A DNA stretch of 64,000 nt from Planctomycetota bacterium (GTDB lineage Bacteria; Planctomycetota; Phycisphaerae; Sedimentisphaerales; Anaerohalosphaeraceae). The notes beneath the pieces were generated by a model. It searched no databases. It saw only the letters and a list, made by a program, of their open reading frames with translations, and was not told the origin of the DNA. The position numbers and the translations under genes were made by a program. Shown piece after piece: positions 62,414 to 64,000 of this stretch (the stretch's first letter is position 1; every line of letters begins with the position of its first letter). Where the stretch lies: NCBI GenBank assembly GCA_019456225.1, contig VRUI01000001.1:51898-115897 (forward strand), read 5' to 3'.

Positions 62414-64000
62414 TTAGTCAAGGAGAGATTGGATCTTTTCTTCAAGCTTATCGTCATCTTTATCCGAATCTAGCTGATTTTTCTTTTTATTCGGGTTGCT
62501 GTCATAACTTTCGAGGATGGGCAGCGGGTCAAAGTTTAGCCATGTTGGTATGCTTGAGAGCATACTGGCAAATAATGCTCCGCTTTGCAGCATCCATGTG
62601 ATATATCCGGCAGAAAATATACCAGCGACTACAAAGGTTGAACCCATCGTAACTGTTCCGATTTGAATATCTTGTTCATTATTTGATTCAATTTCGTCAA
62701 CGACGCTGCTAACCTGTTTTTTCCACTGAGGATTTACTTTTTCAATTCGATACTTAGGGTCGTATGATGCAGCTGATCTTTTATACTGGACCTTAGATCC
62801 GGTTCTAGAGGCACTTGACTTCCTGGTCTTTGCCCTGCCCTTATCTTCTGATGATTTGCCTTTGTTGTCATTATCGTCAGATTCAGAATCTTGTTTCGAT
62901 TCAGAATCTTGTGATGCGGCCTCCTGGTCTGCAGGTTCTGTGGACTCTGTGTCTGTTGGCTCTGTTGGCTCTGTTGGCTCTGGTTCTGTCGGTTCGATGG
63001 GTTCTATAACAGGTGGTTCCGGGATAGGTTCAAAACCGTCAGGGTCCGTATCGTCCGGGTCGATGGGAGATTCAAAGTCATCTTCTGGTTCGGCCGGTTC
63101 ATCAACAACAGGGGTATCTTCCTCAGCAGGTGGGTCGGGCTCAAATATATCATCTTCCGGCGGAGGTGCAACATGCACCTGGTTTACTGTTACCGTAATC
63201 GTCTGGGTATCCGTATTTGTCCCGTCATCGGCGATCACTTCCACTATATATGTATTGTTAGTATCTGAGTCTGTCGGATTACTATAGTTCGGGGCGACAT
63301 TAAAGATTAGAACTCCAGTGTTGGTATCTATGCTGAAAAATGCCGAGTCAACTCCGCCGGTAATGCTGAATGTCGGGCTGGTACCGTCTGCGTCTGTGGC
63401 TGTTACTGTTGTTACTGCTGTCTGGTTTTCGGCAGCGTTTACACCGGCAGTTGCAGCGCCTCCGTCGGAGGTTATCACAGGGTCGCTGTCGTTTTCGTTG
63501 GTTACTGTTACTGTGATCGTCTGGATATCGGTATTGACAGTATCGGTTGCGGTTACCTCTACTATGTATGTATTGTTGGCGCCGTCGTCTGCTTTGGTCT
63601 CAAAATCTGGTGCAGAGTCAAAGGTCAAAACTCCGGAATTGGTATCTATGCTGAAAAATGCCGAGTCAACCCCGCCTGTTATACTAAATGTCGGGCTTGT
63701 TCCGTCTGCATCAGTAGCGGTAACAGTAGTAACTGCCGTCTGGTTCTCAGCGGCGTTTACACCGGCTGTCGCTGCGCCTCCGTCTGAGGTTATCACAGGG
63801 TCGCTGTCGTTTTCGTTGGTTACTGTTACTGTGATCGTCTGGATATCGGTATTGACAGTATCGGTTGCGGTTACCTCTACTATATATGTATTGTTGCCGC
63901 CGTCGTCTGCTTTGGTCTCAAAGTCTGGTGCAGAGTCAAAGGTCAAAACTCCGGAATTGGTATCTATGCTGAAAAATGCCGAGTCAACCCCGCCTGTTAT
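62414..64000 (-). CDS. Giant cadherin-like repeat surface protein, C-terminal part (partial)
   Basis: Open on the minus strand to the end of the window; the start is beyond 64000. From the right: near-identical 106-residue cadherin-like repeats (ENQTAVTTVTATDADGTSP, YIVEVTATDTVNTDIQTITV), one diverged repeat, a Pro/Glu/Asp-rich linker, a Ser/Lys-rich stretch, and a C-terminal domain of about 120 residues with one membrane segment (about VVAGIFSAGYITWMLQSG) and then SIPTWLNFDPLPIL. The tail suggests a membrane anchor rather than free secretion. The gene lies just upstream of the HlyD/M50/SecA genes and is their most likely client. Confidence 0.85.
   Translation of the reverse strand: MTGGVDSAFFSIDTNSGVLTFDSAPDFETKADDGGNNTYIVEVTATDTVNTDIQTITVTVTNENDSDPVITSDGGAATAGVNAAENQTAVTTVTATDADGTSPTFSITGGVDSAFFSIDTNSGVLTFDSAPDFETKADDGANNTYIVEVTATDTVNTDIQTITVTVTNENDSDPVITSDGGAATAGVNAAENQTAVTTVTATDADGTSPTFSITGGVDSAFFSIDTNTGVLIFNVAPNYSNPTDSDTNNTYIVEVIADDGTNTDTQTITVTVNQVHVAPPPEDDIFEPDPPAEEDTPVVDEPAEPEDDFESPIDPDDTDPDGFEPIPEPPVIEPIEPTEPEPTEPTEPTDTESTEPADQEAASQDSESKQDSESDDNDNKGKSSEDKGRAKTRKSSASRTGSKVQYKRSAASYDPKYRIEKVNPQWKKQVSSVVDEIESNNEQDIQIGTVTMGSTFVVAGIFSAGYITWMLQSGALFASMLSSIPTWLNFDPLPILESYDSNPNKKKNQLDSDKDDDKLEEKIQSLLD
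63457..64000 (-). repeat. 318-base tandem repeats encoding cadherin-like domains
   Basis: One complete unit (63457-63774) and part of a second (63775 onward) differ at only a few positions in 226 shared bases. 318 bases equal 106 codons. A more diverged unit is at about 63170-63456. The array continues out of the window. Confidence 0.9.

Overview
The window looks like chromosomal DNA of a Gram-negative planctomycete, most probably of the Phycisphaerae / Sedimentisphaerales type. This is an inference. It rests on three adjacent secreted proteins that end in a PEP-CTERM-like signal (a PVPGA motif, a hydrophobic stretch, then KRRR), on LPS genes (lpxB, two LptF/LptG permeases), on a BatA/B/D-type operon, and on a giant cadherin-repeat protein next to HlyD/M50/SecA-like genes. 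No rRNA and no CRISPR array is present. One tRNA gene, tRNA-Tyr(GUA), was found.

Layout. 0-6.2 kb: housekeeping genes (metallophosphoesterase, pterin carbinolamine dehydratase, M14 carboxypeptidase lipoprotein, the divergent queF/queC pair of queuosine synthesis, an M50 protease, a thioredoxin-like protein), with a RAYT transposase bracketed by two nearly identical hairpin repeats. 6.5-10 kb: two unknown proteins, then a TPP riboswitch with a readable attenuator ahead of thiC and a small membrane methyltransferase-like gene. 10-13 kb: two LptF/LptG-type permeases. 13-17 kb: three PEP-CTERM-type proteins and one membrane protein with an internal sorting-signal-like segment. 17-27 kb: homocysteine methyltransferase, lipoprotein, ComEA-like protein, a GH10-like protein without the catalytic glutamates, a YihY protein and an AsmA-like protein. 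27-30.5 kb: the classic rpsB-tsf-pyrH-frr cluster. 31-35.3 kb: secreted beta-propeller protein, PIN nuclease and a large N6-adenine methyltransferase. 36-40.7 kb: lpxB, an Rrf2 regulator and a hybrid sensor kinase. 40.8-52 kb: RNase HII-like gene and a MoxR-DUF58-vWA-vWA-TPR-BatD-TPR/SH3 operon. 52.2-53.1 kb: tRNA-Tyr with a truncated integrase and another gene fragment. 53.5-64 kb: a short HlyD-like adaptor and a TolC-like protein facing a convergent SecA-like / PqqD-M50-HlyD / GAF-HlyD / giant cadherin protein cluster.

Two themes stand out. First, the last 10 kb looks like a dedicated export or surface-assembly system for the giant repeat protein. It has periplasmic adaptors, an outer-membrane channel, an intramembrane protease fused to an adaptor, and a shortened SecA, but no ABC exporter in view. 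It lies directly beside a tRNA-Tyr/integrase scar. Second, many intergenic regions are built from a small set of recurring hairpins and AT-rich or purine-rich blocks, called here A-H, in a recurring order. They often end a few bases before a start codon and in places form the first or last codons of proteins.

Limits: all calls come from reading the sequence and recalling family motifs. No homology search was run, and start codons were chosen by eye from Shine-Dalgarno spacing.
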